Part shown: positions 16,701 through 24,689 of the stretch, in pieces
How positions within the stretch are numbered: position 1 is the first letter of the stretch
How the letters are laid out: every line of letters begins with the position of its first letter
The notes under the pieces: generated by a model
Seen by the model: the letters and a program-made list of their open reading frames with translations, nothing else
Told to the model about the DNA's origin: nothing
Database searches by the model: none
From: CAVTWJ01 sp963849485
GTDB taxonomy: Bacteria; Oederibacteriota; Muellerivitia; Muellerivitales; Muellerivitaceae
DNA: 64,000 bases
Assembly (NCBI GenBank): GCA_963849485.1
Contig: CAWKIF010000162.1
Span: 18,493 to 82,492 of the forward strand
Reading direction: 5' to 3'
Made by a program: the position numbers and the translations under genes

Positions 16701-16969
16701 TTGGTGAGGTCAGAATCCCCATGCTGGGCGGTTAAATTGGGAATGTCGTCATGGGTCTTGAGAATATTGTTGTAGAGGGTGGAAGCCAGGGTTCCCACCT
16801 GGCTTTGAAGGATGTTGACGGATGTATTGTTGACTTCCCCGGGGCCCTGGAGGGAAGCCGAAGGGGCCGGAGGGGCTTCGGTTAACTTCACCCCAAAATA
16901 AACCCCTGCGAGCAAGAGGATGGGAAGAACGCCGACGAGGAGGAGCGATTGGAAATATTTACCCTTCAA
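13763..16969 (-). CDS. Membrane histidine-kinase-like protein with degenerate catalytic core and proline-rich tail
   Basis: About 1,068 residues. Order: membrane helix (~8-28), extracytoplasmic sensor region with GLIVVSPDGKILKNVP and FYTQRLGYPAFLFAQP, second helix (LGVLILIAWVLLLGSLYL), HAMP-like segment, long coiled coil, a HisKA-like segment, an HATPase-like domain, then ~320 proline-rich residues. The dimerisation motif is MADELKTTLGIIKGY where kinases have 'MSHELRTPL', so Asp stands at the phosphoacceptor His. The N box (NILYLQIIKD) is altered; G2 (GTGLKFALVKTIL) is kept. The TTG start at 16969 has GGAGG eight bases upstream and lies 11 nt inside the end of gyrA, so it is coupled to gyrA. 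Probably a scaffold or regulatory pseudokinase; its function is unknown. Confidence 0.75.
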   Translation of the reverse strand: MKGKYFQSLLLVGVLPILLLAGVYFGVKLTEAPPAPSASLQGPGEVNNTSVNILQSQVGTLASTLYNNILKTHDDIPNLTAQHGDSDLTNFKSSHPGVQGLIVVSPDGKILKNVPAAPILADPQQYAASDEFKTIQERLQSNPGKTYQFYTQRLGYPAFLFAQPSADKSIVIAVFNLGYIFTPPDPRDTKSGVYFILDANSGRYFYHSNPAKLTESFNPNNEAWMTKVTTDLANQQASSSLNPGVSVMVYAPLGFAKLGVVNQVPYSTIVPSAPAPKATPKPTLNAEFFLKCFYNPFGLGVLILIAWVLLLGSLYLNSILAPLRRASAVVLNAAQNQVPITPEILKAFGTDEVGQMVQAAAMLMQNLEKERQENQQEKEDTLRQYRTQMEEKAKEAAAQVSAAQQLTQSAKNELGEKSQVLNDKLKELDALKAMAEGLRNQTEQSKSENAQLKGQITVAEKAQADALAKVQETETKLKEMEAKLLSAVSAASAIQVSSVRAAAIRTMADELKTTLGIIKGYVSSALGTVQGGISEKQQEFLGMVINRSARLEKFINDLLDIYQVEIESEDAKREEVNLGSEIEGLAFNFQAQAEVKTIKLRVEPKPNLPKVPIIRRRFNQLWNILYLQIIKDAPRGVTIPITVEAFGENVKVTVEDPGLNVKTESLAHMFDEFYDPKHTASPQLAGTGLKFALVKTILAGHGGGAVAEKSDPGTRLILTFPVKYRKPSEVAAAAAALSAPPANTSPSPLKAPALGAVKPVPSTTASFPLGTMKPPASAPKLGATGSGVLDALIAGKVPPVTAVPQKGTPSTVSMPSGAPPAPPTSAPPVGPKPSVPAPGAPPLGLKPSAPLRVPPMPPKGPIPVPGLLDALLDKKAPAEPAKVPGAPSAPAPLVPPKPLSPLKPGTLDSLLGAKPATPPPSVPSAPGAPAAPQPPTVPPATGMPLRPPAPPLGGPVVPPKVPPTPAVPPLGMPKIPSAPVPPSPNPLPPPGGPKVVPTSLKPTSPPGGLFDLDNLDTVKTDEAVPKPSAPPAPLKPSAPAPGVPPGGLNASSPIGKEPIKENDGELIE

Positions 16970-19530
16970 TGGCTTCTCCTCCCTCTTCATCCTTGGGCAC
17001 ATTGACAACGGCAACAAGGCGGTCATCCTCGGCCATTTTAATCAAACGAACCCCCTGGGCCAACCTTCCCGTTGACTTGATTTCTTTGACCCGCTGGCGG
17101 ATCACCTTGCCGGAAGCCGTCATGACAATGATCTCATCTTGATCTCCCACGGAGGCGATGGAGACCGCCACGCCATTTTTAGAGGTCGTCTTGATGTTGA
17201 GGATACCCTTGCCGCCCCTCCCCTGCCGGCGGTAGGCGGTGAATTGGGTGCGCTTGCCAAAGCCTTTTTCGGTAGCGGTAAGGAGCGACTTTCCTTCCTG
17301 TACCACTTCCATTCCGATAACGCGATCGTTCTTGCCGAGGCGGACACCCCGCACCCCCTTGCCCGCGCGTCCCACTTCCCGAACCATCTTCTCGGGGAAA
17401 CGGATCGAAAGGCCCAGCCGAGTGGCCAGGAAAACATCCTTCTTGCTGTCGGTGATCTCGGCGGAAACCAGAACGTCACCCTTGTCGAGTGTGATGGCGA
17501 TGATACCGCCCGCCCGGGGCTTGTCGAAGGCTGAGAGGCTGGTGTTCTTGATCAGCCCATTGGCCGTGGCCATCAGGATGCTGAATTTTTCGTTAAATTC
17601 CTTGACTGATTTAACGGCCGAGATTTTTTCTTCCTCGCCCAATTTCAAGACGTTGGCGAGAGCGGTGCCCCGTGCGTAGCGCGATGCCTCCGGAATCTCG
17701 TAAACCTTCAACCAATGGGCCTTCCCGAAATTGGTGAAGATGAGTAGAAAGTCATGCGTCGAAGCGGTGTACATTCGCTCGACGAAATCTTCCTCCTTGA
17801 TGCCCGAGCCGGTAACGCCCTTCCCTCCCCGGCGTTGTTTCTGGTAGGTGTCAATGTGGAGGCGCTTGATGTAGCCGCCGTGGGAGAGCGTAATGACGCA
17901 CTGTTCGTCCTCGATCAGGTCCTCGATCTTCAGGTCTTCCGCCTTGCCGATGATCTCGGATCGTCGCGGGTCCGCGTACTTGATCTTCACCTCCGTCAGC
18001 TCGTCCTTGATGACCTGCCAGAGTTTTTTCTCGGAGGAAAGGATGCCCTTCAAGACCTCAATCGTTTTGAGGAGTTCCTTGTACTCGTCCTCGATTTTCT
18101 TGATTTCCAGGTTGGTCAATTGCCTCAACTGCATCTCGAGAATGGCCTGGGCCTGGATGGGGGACAAATCGAAATTTTGAATGAGGGCGACCTTCGCGTC
18201 CTCGGTGGATTTGGAGGCGCGGATGGTCTTGATGACCTTGTCGAGGTTATCGAGCGCGATGCGCAGGCCCTCAAGAATGTGGGCGCGTTTCTCGGCCTTG
18301 TCCAATTCGAATTTGGTGCGGCGAATTACCACATCCTTGCGGTGTTCCAGGTAATGGAAGAGAAGCCCCTTGAGGTTGAGAACGCGAGGCTGGCCGTTCA
18401 CCAGAGCCAGCATGATGATGCCGAAGGAAGTTCGCAGGGAGGTCTGCTGGAAGAGGTTGTTGAGGATGACCTGGGCGTTGACGTTCTTAGATACCTCGAT
18501 CACGATGCGCATGCCGTCTCGGTCGGACTCGTCCCTCAGGTCGGTGATACCCTCGATTTTTTTATCCCGGACCAATTCGGCGATCTTCTCGATGAGCTGG
18601 GCCTTGTTCACCTGGAAGGGAATTTCGGTGATGATGATGCGCTCGCGTGTCCTTCTTGTCGGTCTCGATGCCCGCCTTGGCCTGCATGCGAACGCTTCCG
18701 CGTCCGGTGTTGTAGGCGTCCACGATGCCTTCCCGGCCCAGGATGAAGCCGCCGGTCGGGAAATCCGGGCCCTTGATGAAATGGACCAGGTCCTTGACGG
18801 TGGCCTGGGGGTTGTCGATCAGGTGCATAAGACCGTCGATGACTTCTCCCAAGTTGTGGGGTGGAACGTTGGTGGCCATGCCCACCGCGATGCCCTGGGA
18901 ACCGTTGACGAGAAAATTAGGAAAGGCGCAGGGGAGTACCACCGGCTCTTCCCTCGTGCCGTCATAGTTGGGGACGAAATCGACCGTATTCTTGTCGATA
19001 TCCTTGAGCAGTTCCTCGGCCAGGGGGGACATACGCACTTCGGTATAACGCTCAGCGGCCGGAGGATCGCCGTCGATTGAGCCGAAGTTACCCTGTCCAT
19101 CCACCAGCGGGTAGCGCATGGAAAAGTCCTGCGCCAGACGAACCATGGTGTCATAGACCGCCACGGTGCCGTGAGGATGGTAGTTGCCGGTGACGTCGCC
19201 CGTGACCTTGGCCGATTTACGATAGGGTTTTCGGGAGGTCAGGCTCAGGTCGTGCATTCCCATGAAGATGCGCCGATGGACGGGCTTCAGGCCGTCGCGC
19301 ACATCGGGCAAGGCTCTCCCTACGATCACGCTCATGGCGTAATCGAGATAGGAATCCTTCATCTCGTCTTCGATATCAGTGGAGACGATATGGCCCCTGT
19401 TTTCATCACCGCCGTCGCCGCCGAGGGCGGCTGGATTACCCTTGGCGGGCGGAGGGGTACCTTCTCCCTCTTCAGACAGAAGTTCGGGGGTTTCTATTTC
19501 AACGTTCTTGCGCTTTTTGGGCCTGGCCAT
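16959..19530 (-). CDS. gyrA: DNA gyrase subunit A (one frameshift)
   Basis: Two ORFs (18562-19530 and 16959-18611) together encode a full GyrA of ~855 residues. The first has SYLDYAMSVIVGRALPDVRDGLKPVHRR, the catalytic tyrosine region AAERYTEVRM and GSQGIAVGMATNVPPHN. The second has the tower/coiled-coil (QAQAILEMQLRQLTNLE) and the C-terminal beta-propeller with the GyrA box QRRGGKG. The reading frame slips at about 18,645: shifting by one base restores RERIIITEIPFQVNKA. As gyrase is essential, this is most likely an error in the sequence. The quinolone pocket reads HPHGTVAVYD, with Thr and Val at the positions of E. coli D82 and S83. It follows gyrB by 36 bp. Confidence 0.93.
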
Positions 19531-19566
19531 TGCTTTCCTTTGCTTCTCTAGTCTTAGACCTTTGGG

Positions 19567-22143
19567 TTAAATGTCGAGGTTCCTTACTTGTTTGGCGTAG
19601 GTTTGTATGAAATTACGCCGTGGTTCGACTTGATCCCCCATTAAAACGTCAAAAGTTTTGTCCGCTTCCACGCTGTCTTCAAGCTTGACCTGGAGGAGTG
19701 TGCGTTTCTCCGGGTCCATGGTGGTTTCCCACAGCTGCTCGGGGTTCATTTCCCCCAAACCTTTATAACGCTGAATCGAAAGCCCCTCCTTGCCGAAGTC
19801 CTTCACCTTTTCGACCACTTCATCCATGGATTCCAGGAAAAATTCGCTGGAGCCGTGCTGGATGACGTATTGGGGTTTGACCTCGCGGGGCTTGCCTGTT
19901 GGGTCCTCTTTTTCCTCTTCCTTCGGGAAAAGTTCGGTGACTTCGACACTGCGGGTTTCCATGCGCTTGATGATTTCCTCAAGCTGTTTGACTTCCGCCA
20001 TGTCGCGGATGGCCTTAACGCGGACCATGTCTTTTACGTCGCGGCTGGTATCGTAAACAAAATCCATGCCTTCATCGATTTGCTTTCCCTTTTCAGCGGC
20101 CTTTTTCATGTCTTTCAGGCGCTGTTTCACCTTTTCCGCCTTTTCTTCCTTTTCCGATTCGGTATAGGCGTGTTCCACTCCCAGGGGACTTTCAATCTCA
20201 TAAAGCGGGCGCTTTTTCTTGCCCTGCATCGCTTCCAAAAATTCCCGCAGGTTGAGGCCGGCGCGATGGAGGGCGGCGGCGATCGATTCCATCTTCACCA
20301 GGTCCCCGACCAGGTCCTTCAGCTTTTCTTGAGGAAATTCGGAACGGCTCTTCCCTTTCAACCGAAAGAGCCTCACTCCGTCCATTCCCTCTTGAAGCAG
20401 GAAACGGGTCATGTCGGCCTCTCCCTGGAGATACATCTCTTTCTTGCCCCGCTTCACTTTGTAAAGGGGAGGCTGCGCGATATAGATATAACCTTTCTCG
20501 AGCAAGGGTTTCATCTGGCGGTAAAAGAAAGTGAGGAGCAGTGTTCGTATATGGGAGCCGTCCACGTCAGCGTCTGTCATGATGATGATTCGGTGGTAGC
20601 GCGCTTTTTCGATATTGAAATCATCCTCGCCAATACCAGTGCCCATGGCAGTGATCAGTGTCCGTATCTCGTCGTTATTGAGAATCTTGTCGATGCGGGC
20701 CTTCTCGACGTTCAGGACCTTGCCTTTTAAGGGGAGGATGGCTTGAAATTTCCGGTTTCTTCCCTGCTTGGCGGAGCCTCCGGCCGAATCGCCCTCGACC
20801 AGGTAAAGCTCACTTCGGGCCGGGTCCGCCTCTTGGCAATCCGCCAGTTTTCCGGGGAGGGATGAGATTTCCAGCGCTCCCTTTCGGCGGGTCAGGTCCC
20901 GGGCCTTCCGGGCGGCCTCCCGGGCCTTGGCGGCCATGAGGCACTTGTTGACGATGCGCCGGGCCACCGTTGGATTTTGCTCAAAAAATGTCCCAAGGCC
21001 GTCGTTACAGATCTGGCGGGTGATGCCTTCCACTTCCCCGTTTCCCAGCTTGGTCTTGGTCTGGCCTTCGAATTGGGGGTCGGGAACCTTCACTGAGATG
21101 ACAGCTGTTAAACCCTCGCGCACGTCGTCGCCGGAGATGGGAGGGTCGGCTTCCTTGATCATGGAATTCTTCTTGGCGTAATCGTTGATGGTGCGCGTCA
21201 GGGCCGAGCGGAATCCCTGCAAGTGGGTGCCGCCCTCTATGGTGTTGATGTTGTTGACGAAGGAGAAGACACTCTCGGCATAGGCATCGTTGTACTGGAT
21301 GGACACCTCCACCGTGACCCGGTCTTTTTCCTTCTCGAAATAGAGGGGTGTGTTGAATATGACTTCCTTGTTCTGGTTCAAGTCCTTGACGAACTGGATG
21401 ATGCCGCCGTTGAACTGGAAAACAGCTTCTTTGCCCTTTCCTCGTTCGTCGCCCAGCTTGATATAGATGCCTTTGTTGAGAAAGGCCAGTTCGCGCAGGC
21501 GTTTGGCGAGGATGTCGAAGGAATAGACGCTTTCGGTAAAAATTTGCTTGTCCGGCAGGAAGGTAATTTTAGTTCCGGTTTTCTTGGCCTCGCCGGTGGG
21601 TTTCACTTTCGAATCAGCTACGCCTCTTTTATACGACTGGTACCATATCTTACCGTCCCGACGAACCTCAGCTTCCAGCCACTCGGAAAGGGCGTTCACG
21701 ACAGAGGCTCCCACACCGTGCAACCCTCCCGAAACCTTGTAGCTTTGGTGGTCGAATTTTCCCCCGGCGTGAAGTTTGGTCATAACCACTTCCAGAGCCG
21801 AGACTTTTTCCGTTGGATGAATATCGACGGGAATCCCTCGCCCATTGTCAGACACGGAGATGGAATTATCCGAATGGATGGTCACCTCAATTGAATCACA
21901 ATGGCCCGCGAGTGCCTCATCAATCGAATTGTCGACGATCTCATATACCAAATGGTGCAAGCCACCGGAAGAAGTGGAACCAATGTACATAGCCGGCCTC
22001 TTGCGGACGGCTTCCATACCCTCCAAAACGGTGATCTTATCGCCAGTGTAGGATCCTGCTGGGGAGGAAGGGACGGGTTTAGACTCCTTCGCCTTTTTTT
22101 CGTCGGGAGCGGCCTTCCCCTTTTTCGCGGCTTTTTTAGCCAT
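19567..22143 (-). CDS. gyrB: DNA gyrase subunit B
   Basis: About 858 residues from the ATG at 22143 (an ATG at 22158 is also possible). A lysine-rich N-terminal extension of ~35 residues precedes the GHKL ATPase domain: EAVRKRPAMYIGS, EIVDNSIDEAL, DNGRGIPVDIHP and GGLHGVGASVVNALS. The TOPRIM domain has LYLVEGDSAGGSAKQGRNR and IIIMTDADVDGSHIRTL; the C terminus has QRYKGLGEMNPEQLWETTMDP. An insertion of ~150 residues, rich in Lys/Glu, lies between TOPRIM and the tail, as in the long Gram-negative GyrB. With GyrA it introduces negative supercoils. It sits between dciA and gyrA in one operon. Confidence 0.97.
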   Translation of the reverse strand: MAKKAAKKGKAAPDEKKAKESKPVPSSPAGSYTGDKITVLEGMEAVRKRPAMYIGSTSSGGLHHLVYEIVDNSIDEALAGHCDSIEVTIHSDNSISVSDNGRGIPVDIHPTEKVSALEVVMTKLHAGGKFDHQSYKVSGGLHGVGASVVNALSEWLEAEVRRDGKIWYQSYKRGVADSKVKPTGEAKKTGTKITFLPDKQIFTESVYSFDILAKRLRELAFLNKGIYIKLGDERGKGKEAVFQFNGGIIQFVKDLNQNKEVIFNTPLYFEKEKDRVTVEVSIQYNDAYAESVFSFVNNINTIEGGTHLQGFRSALTRTINDYAKKNSMIKEADPPISGDDVREGLTAVISVKVPDPQFEGQTKTKLGNGEVEGITRQICNDGLGTFFEQNPTVARRIVNKCLMAAKAREAARKARDLTRRKGALEISSLPGKLADCQEADPARSELYLVEGDSAGGSAKQGRNRKFQAILPLKGKVLNVEKARIDKILNNDEIRTLITAMGTGIGEDDFNIEKARYHRIIIMTDADVDGSHIRTLLLTFFYRQMKPLLEKGYIYIAQPPLYKVKRGKKEMYLQGEADMTRFLLQEGMDGVRLFRLKGKSRSEFPQEKLKDLVGDLVKMESIAAALHRAGLNLREFLEAMQGKKKRPLYEIESPLGVEHAYTESEKEEKAEKVKQRLKDMKKAAEKGKQIDEGMDFVYDTSRDVKDMVRVKAIRDMAEVKQLEEIIKRMETRSVEVTELFPKEEEKEDPTGKPREVKPQYVIQHGSSEFFLESMDEVVEKVKDFGKEGLSIQRYKGLGEMNPEQLWETTMDPEKRTLLQVKLEDSVEADKTFDVLMGDQVEPRRNFIQTYAKQVRNLDI

Positions 22144-22179
22144 GTTGGGTCTCTTCATCCTTAAGTGTATTTATCATCT

Positions 22180-22512
22180 TCAACGACGGGTTGCTCGAGC
22201 CAGGGAAAAAGTCAGGTCCTTGATCCCTGTTTGGGGGAGTTCGTCCTTTATTCTTCCCAATAAATCTTTTTTTCGGAAATTCATCTCCTGTAAATAAACA
22301 GGATGGTTAAATTCCATCTTCAAGATCGAACATTTCAGGTCGATCCGAATCAAAGCCTGAGAGAGCTTTTCGCCTAGCAATCGGCGGCAGACCTTGTCCA
22401 GCTGAAGACGGTCATAGTCCCCCTTCACGCCGAGGGTTTTCAAGGCGCCCTCCAGAAGCGCTGAGATCTCGACTAATCCCTCGGGCCTCTTCTTCCGTGA
22501 TGGGCTTTTCAT
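22180..22512 (-). CDS. dciA: DciA-like (DUF721) protein
   Basis: 110 residues with the DUF721/DciA pattern: a basic N terminus, LLEGALKTLGV, then a KH-like core LGEKLSQALIRIDLKCSILKMEFNHPVYLQEMNFRKKDLLGRI. DciA is the ancestral loader of the replicative helicase DnaB in bacteria lacking DnaC/DnaI. The position between recF and gyrB is typical for this family. Its ATG overlaps the recF stop by 4 nt. Short length and divergence leave some doubt about the exact family, but the neighbourhood supports it. Confidence 0.8.
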   Translation of the reverse strand: MKSPSRKKRPEGLVEISALLEGALKTLGVKGDYDRLQLDKVCRRLLGEKLSQALIRIDLKCSILKMEFNHPVYLQEMNFRKKDLLGRIKDELPQTGIKDLTFSLARATRR

Positions 22513-23612
22513 GAGCGGATCTCGACCGTTCCCGCTTCAACTTTAAACACTCGAGCTCTTGTACCGGCCCCCAGAAAATCAGTTCTCGAAGTTCCCGTAA
22601 GAAAAGCCTGTCCGCCTCCTTGAAGCTTATTCAAGAAATAAGCCCTTCTTTTCTCATCTAATTCCGCCATAACATCATCAAATAATATCAGCGGTTCTTT
22701 TTGACACCCCTCAGCAAGGATGGACAACTGGGCCAGTTTGAGGGCTAAAGCCCCCGTACGCTGTTGACCTTGGCTCCCGAATTTTCTCAAGGGTTTACCA
22801 TTCACGAACAATCCCAAATCGTCCCTGTGAGGACCTACTCCTGTAGCCGATCGAGCCATATCCTCCCTGCGGGATTTTTGAAGGGTCTCCAGTAGTCGTT
22901 TTGTCAATTCTTCCCCTTCTTCCCCACCTTCCAACTGGGGTTCGTATCGCACTTCGAATCTTTCCAACCCCCCGGTTAAATCCCTCAGTGCTAACTCCGC
23001 GAAATCCCCAAGGCGGCGTGTCAAATCACGCCTTCGTTGCATTAATGCCGACCCATGTTGGGAGAGGGGCAACTCCCAAACCAATAATTGATTTTCCAAC
23101 CCCGACCCTTTTTGCCTTAAGAGCGCATTGCGTTGCTTGAGTGCCCTTTCATAGGCTTGAAAATGGGCGAGATAGCCCTGATCCATCTGGAGAATCGTCA
23201 TGTCCAGGTATCTTCGCCTGAGCAACGCTCCTCCCTTGACGAGAAAAAGATCGTCAGGGGAAAATACAACTGCCGGTAGCCGACCCAGCAAAGATGAAAG
23301 TTTTTTCTCCTTTTTACCATTAATAAAAAGAGTTTTTGGCTTCTTTAACCGAAATTCCAACCGGAGGATTTCAGGGCCATCTTCACGAGTCACTTTTGCT
23401 TCGATTAGCGCTTCTTCCCTCTCAAACTGGATCATTTCTTCATCCGTTGCGCCACGAAGAGACCGGGCCGTGGATAAACAATAAACCGCTTCGAGAATAT
23501 TGGTTTTACCCTGGGCGTTGGAACCGATTAAAAAATTAAGTTGTGGATCGAAATCCACCTCCAGGTTTTGGTACGACCGGAATTGGGATAGCCGCAGTGA
23601 CTCAACATGCAC
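22509..23612 (-). CDS. recF: DNA replication/repair protein RecF
   Basis: 367 residues of an SMC-like ABC ATPase. Walker A is IGSNAQGKTNILEAVY, the signature region includes SQGQQRTGALALKLAQL and Walker B is PLILFDDVMAELDEKRR. RecF, with RecO and RecR, loads RecA at gapped DNA. The N terminus MHVESLRLSQFRSYQNLEVDF is typical. It is the first gene of the operon recF-dciA-gyrB-gyrA-kinase-like protein. A terminator-like hairpin and a parS-like site lie upstream. Confidence 0.96.
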   Translation of the reverse strand: MHVESLRLSQFRSYQNLEVDFDPQLNFLIGSNAQGKTNILEAVYCLSTARSLRGATDEEMIQFEREEALIEAKVTREDGPEILRLEFRLKKPKTLFINGKKEKKLSSLLGRLPAVVFSPDDLFLVKGGALLRRRYLDMTILQMDQGYLAHFQAYERALKQRNALLRQKGSGLENQLLVWELPLSQHGSALMQRRRDLTRRLGDFAELALRDLTGGLERFEVRYEPQLEGGEEGEELTKRLLETLQKSRREDMARSATGVGPHRDDLGLFVNGKPLRKFGSQGQQRTGALALKLAQLSILAEGCQKEPLILFDDVMAELDEKRRAYFLNKLQGGGQAFLTGTSRTDFLGAGTRARVFKVEAGTVEIRS

Positions 23613-23647
23613 CCAGCGGCCCCTCGACTTTCATGGTGTCTCCATTT

Positions 23648-23693
23648 AATAAAAACAAGAAAAACCCCTTACTTGTAAGGTTTGTTGAAGGGG
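23648..23693 (-). terminator. Terminator-like hairpin after the mnmG-rsmG unit
   Basis: On the minus strand CCCCTT ... CCTTACAAGTAAGG followed by GGTTTTTCTTGTTTTTATT. The stem is 6 bp with several alternative pairings, and a T-rich tract follows. It lies 250 nt after rsmG and 36 nt before recF, so it could end the rsmG transcript or attenuate recF. Confidence 0.5.
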
Positions 23694-23910
23694 AACATCC
23701 CATAACATGGGCTTTTAATGAGTCAATTTGAAGAAAAACCTGAGAAACAACACATTGAAAACGATGCATAAACGGACCTTATTATAAACCCAAGGAGCCT
23801 CAATTACATTTTAAAAAATCTATACTTTCCAAGGGATTTTAATGAAGTGAAACAAAAAATGTTTGTTATTTTGTGCATTAATTAACAAGTCATTTTCAGA
23901 AAAAATGAAT

Positions 23911-23926
23911 GGTTCCACGTGGAACA
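23911..23926. promoter_or_regulatory. parS-like centromere site 1
   Basis: The 14-bp palindrome GTTCCACGTGGAAC within a 16-mer that differs from the TGTTCCACGTGGAACA form of bacterial chromosomal parS only at the first base. ParB would bind here for origin segregation. No parA or parB lies in this window. Confidence 0.8.
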
Positions 23927-23945
23927 ACAACTTTTCTTTGCGATC

Positions 23946-24689
23946 TTATTGGATCGGTTTTTTTAATGCTTTCCCCACAGACCGTGGATAATTCATAGAA
24001 GTTGTCCCCATCTTTTCCACAAGGACGATCCATCTCAAATTTTGAGTATCGGGGAGCTGGTAACTCACTTTATTAACTATTTTTGCCTTTAATTCTAATA
24101 AAGCTTTATTCGACACATTCAATATTTCCAATTGCTCATCTGTCATCCAATTCACAAGATGTCCACCGATAGTTAACAAGGGCATTGCGTATTCCAAAAC
24201 TACCCTAAAATCAGCGACTGCTCGTGCCGTTATTCCATTCCAGCTTTCCCGATTTTGGGGTTCTTTTCCCAATTTTTCAGCCCGATTAACCAAAAAAGAA
24301 TGATCCCAGCCCGCGAATTGAACACATTCCTCTAAAAGTTTCACTTTTTTTCCCACTGAATCCATAAAAGTGAAATCCCAATGGGGAAAGGCCGTTGTCA
24401 CGACCACACCTGGATATCCACATCCACTTCCCAGATCCATCCAACGGGGCCGTTGAGAATCTTGAAGCTGGGGTAACTTAGATAAAAGGGACAAGCAAAA
24501 GGCTGAATCTAATAGGTGAAAGTTCAACACATCTTGGTCAGAGGTCCAGCGGGTCAAATTATGGATCTGGTTCAATTCCAGCATCTTTTGGGTAAACCGA
24601 ACAAGAGGGGGAAGGGAATCATTGGGAAAATAGGGGGCTAAACCAACCTTTTGAAGTGCTTCCCGAAAAAATTCGGGGGTTATACTCAA
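23946..24689 (-). CDS. rsmG: 16S rRNA (guanine-527 N7)-methyltransferase RsmG
   Basis: 247 residues. SAM-binding motif WMDLGSGCGYPGVVVTTAFP, then FMDSVGKKVKLLEECVQFAGW and NGITARAVADFRVVLEYAMPLL, all characteristic of RsmG (GidB). It methylates G527 of 16S rRNA; loss gives low-level streptomycin resistance in other bacteria. The ATG overlaps the mnmG stop by 4 nt, the usual mnmG-rsmG pair. In many bacteria parA-parB follow, but here recF follows after an intergenic region with a parS-like site. Confidence 0.95.
   Translation of the reverse strand: MSITPEFFREALQKVGLAPYFPNDSLPPLVRFTQKMLELNQIHNLTRWTSDQDVLNFHLLDSAFCLSLLSKLPQLQDSQRPRWMDLGSGCGYPGVVVTTAFPHWDFTFMDSVGKKVKLLEECVQFAGWDHSFLVNRAEKLGKEPQNRESWNGITARAVADFRVVLEYAMPLLTIGGHLVNWMTDEQLEILNVSNKALLELKAKIVNKVSYQLPDTQNLRWIVLVEKMGTTSMNYPRSVGKALKKPIQ

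Larger units (their letters stand above)
23613..23945. other. AT-rich intergenic region between rsmG and recF
   Basis: 333 bp with no ORF of note. It holds a terminator-like hairpin (23648-23693, minus strand), a parS-like palindrome (23911-23926) and a possible recF promoter on the minus strand (TTGACT near 23,735 with TATGGG 16 bp downstream, weak). No cluster of DnaA boxes is seen here. Confidence 0.5.

Noticed and set aside
17754..18746. Long plus-strand ORFs opposite gyrA and gyrB
   Set aside because: Antisense shadows of conserved genes; no independent evidence of coding.
23613..23945. Replication origin between rsmG and recF
   Set aside because: AT-rich with a parS-like site, but no cluster of DnaA boxes; the dnaA flanks are better candidates.
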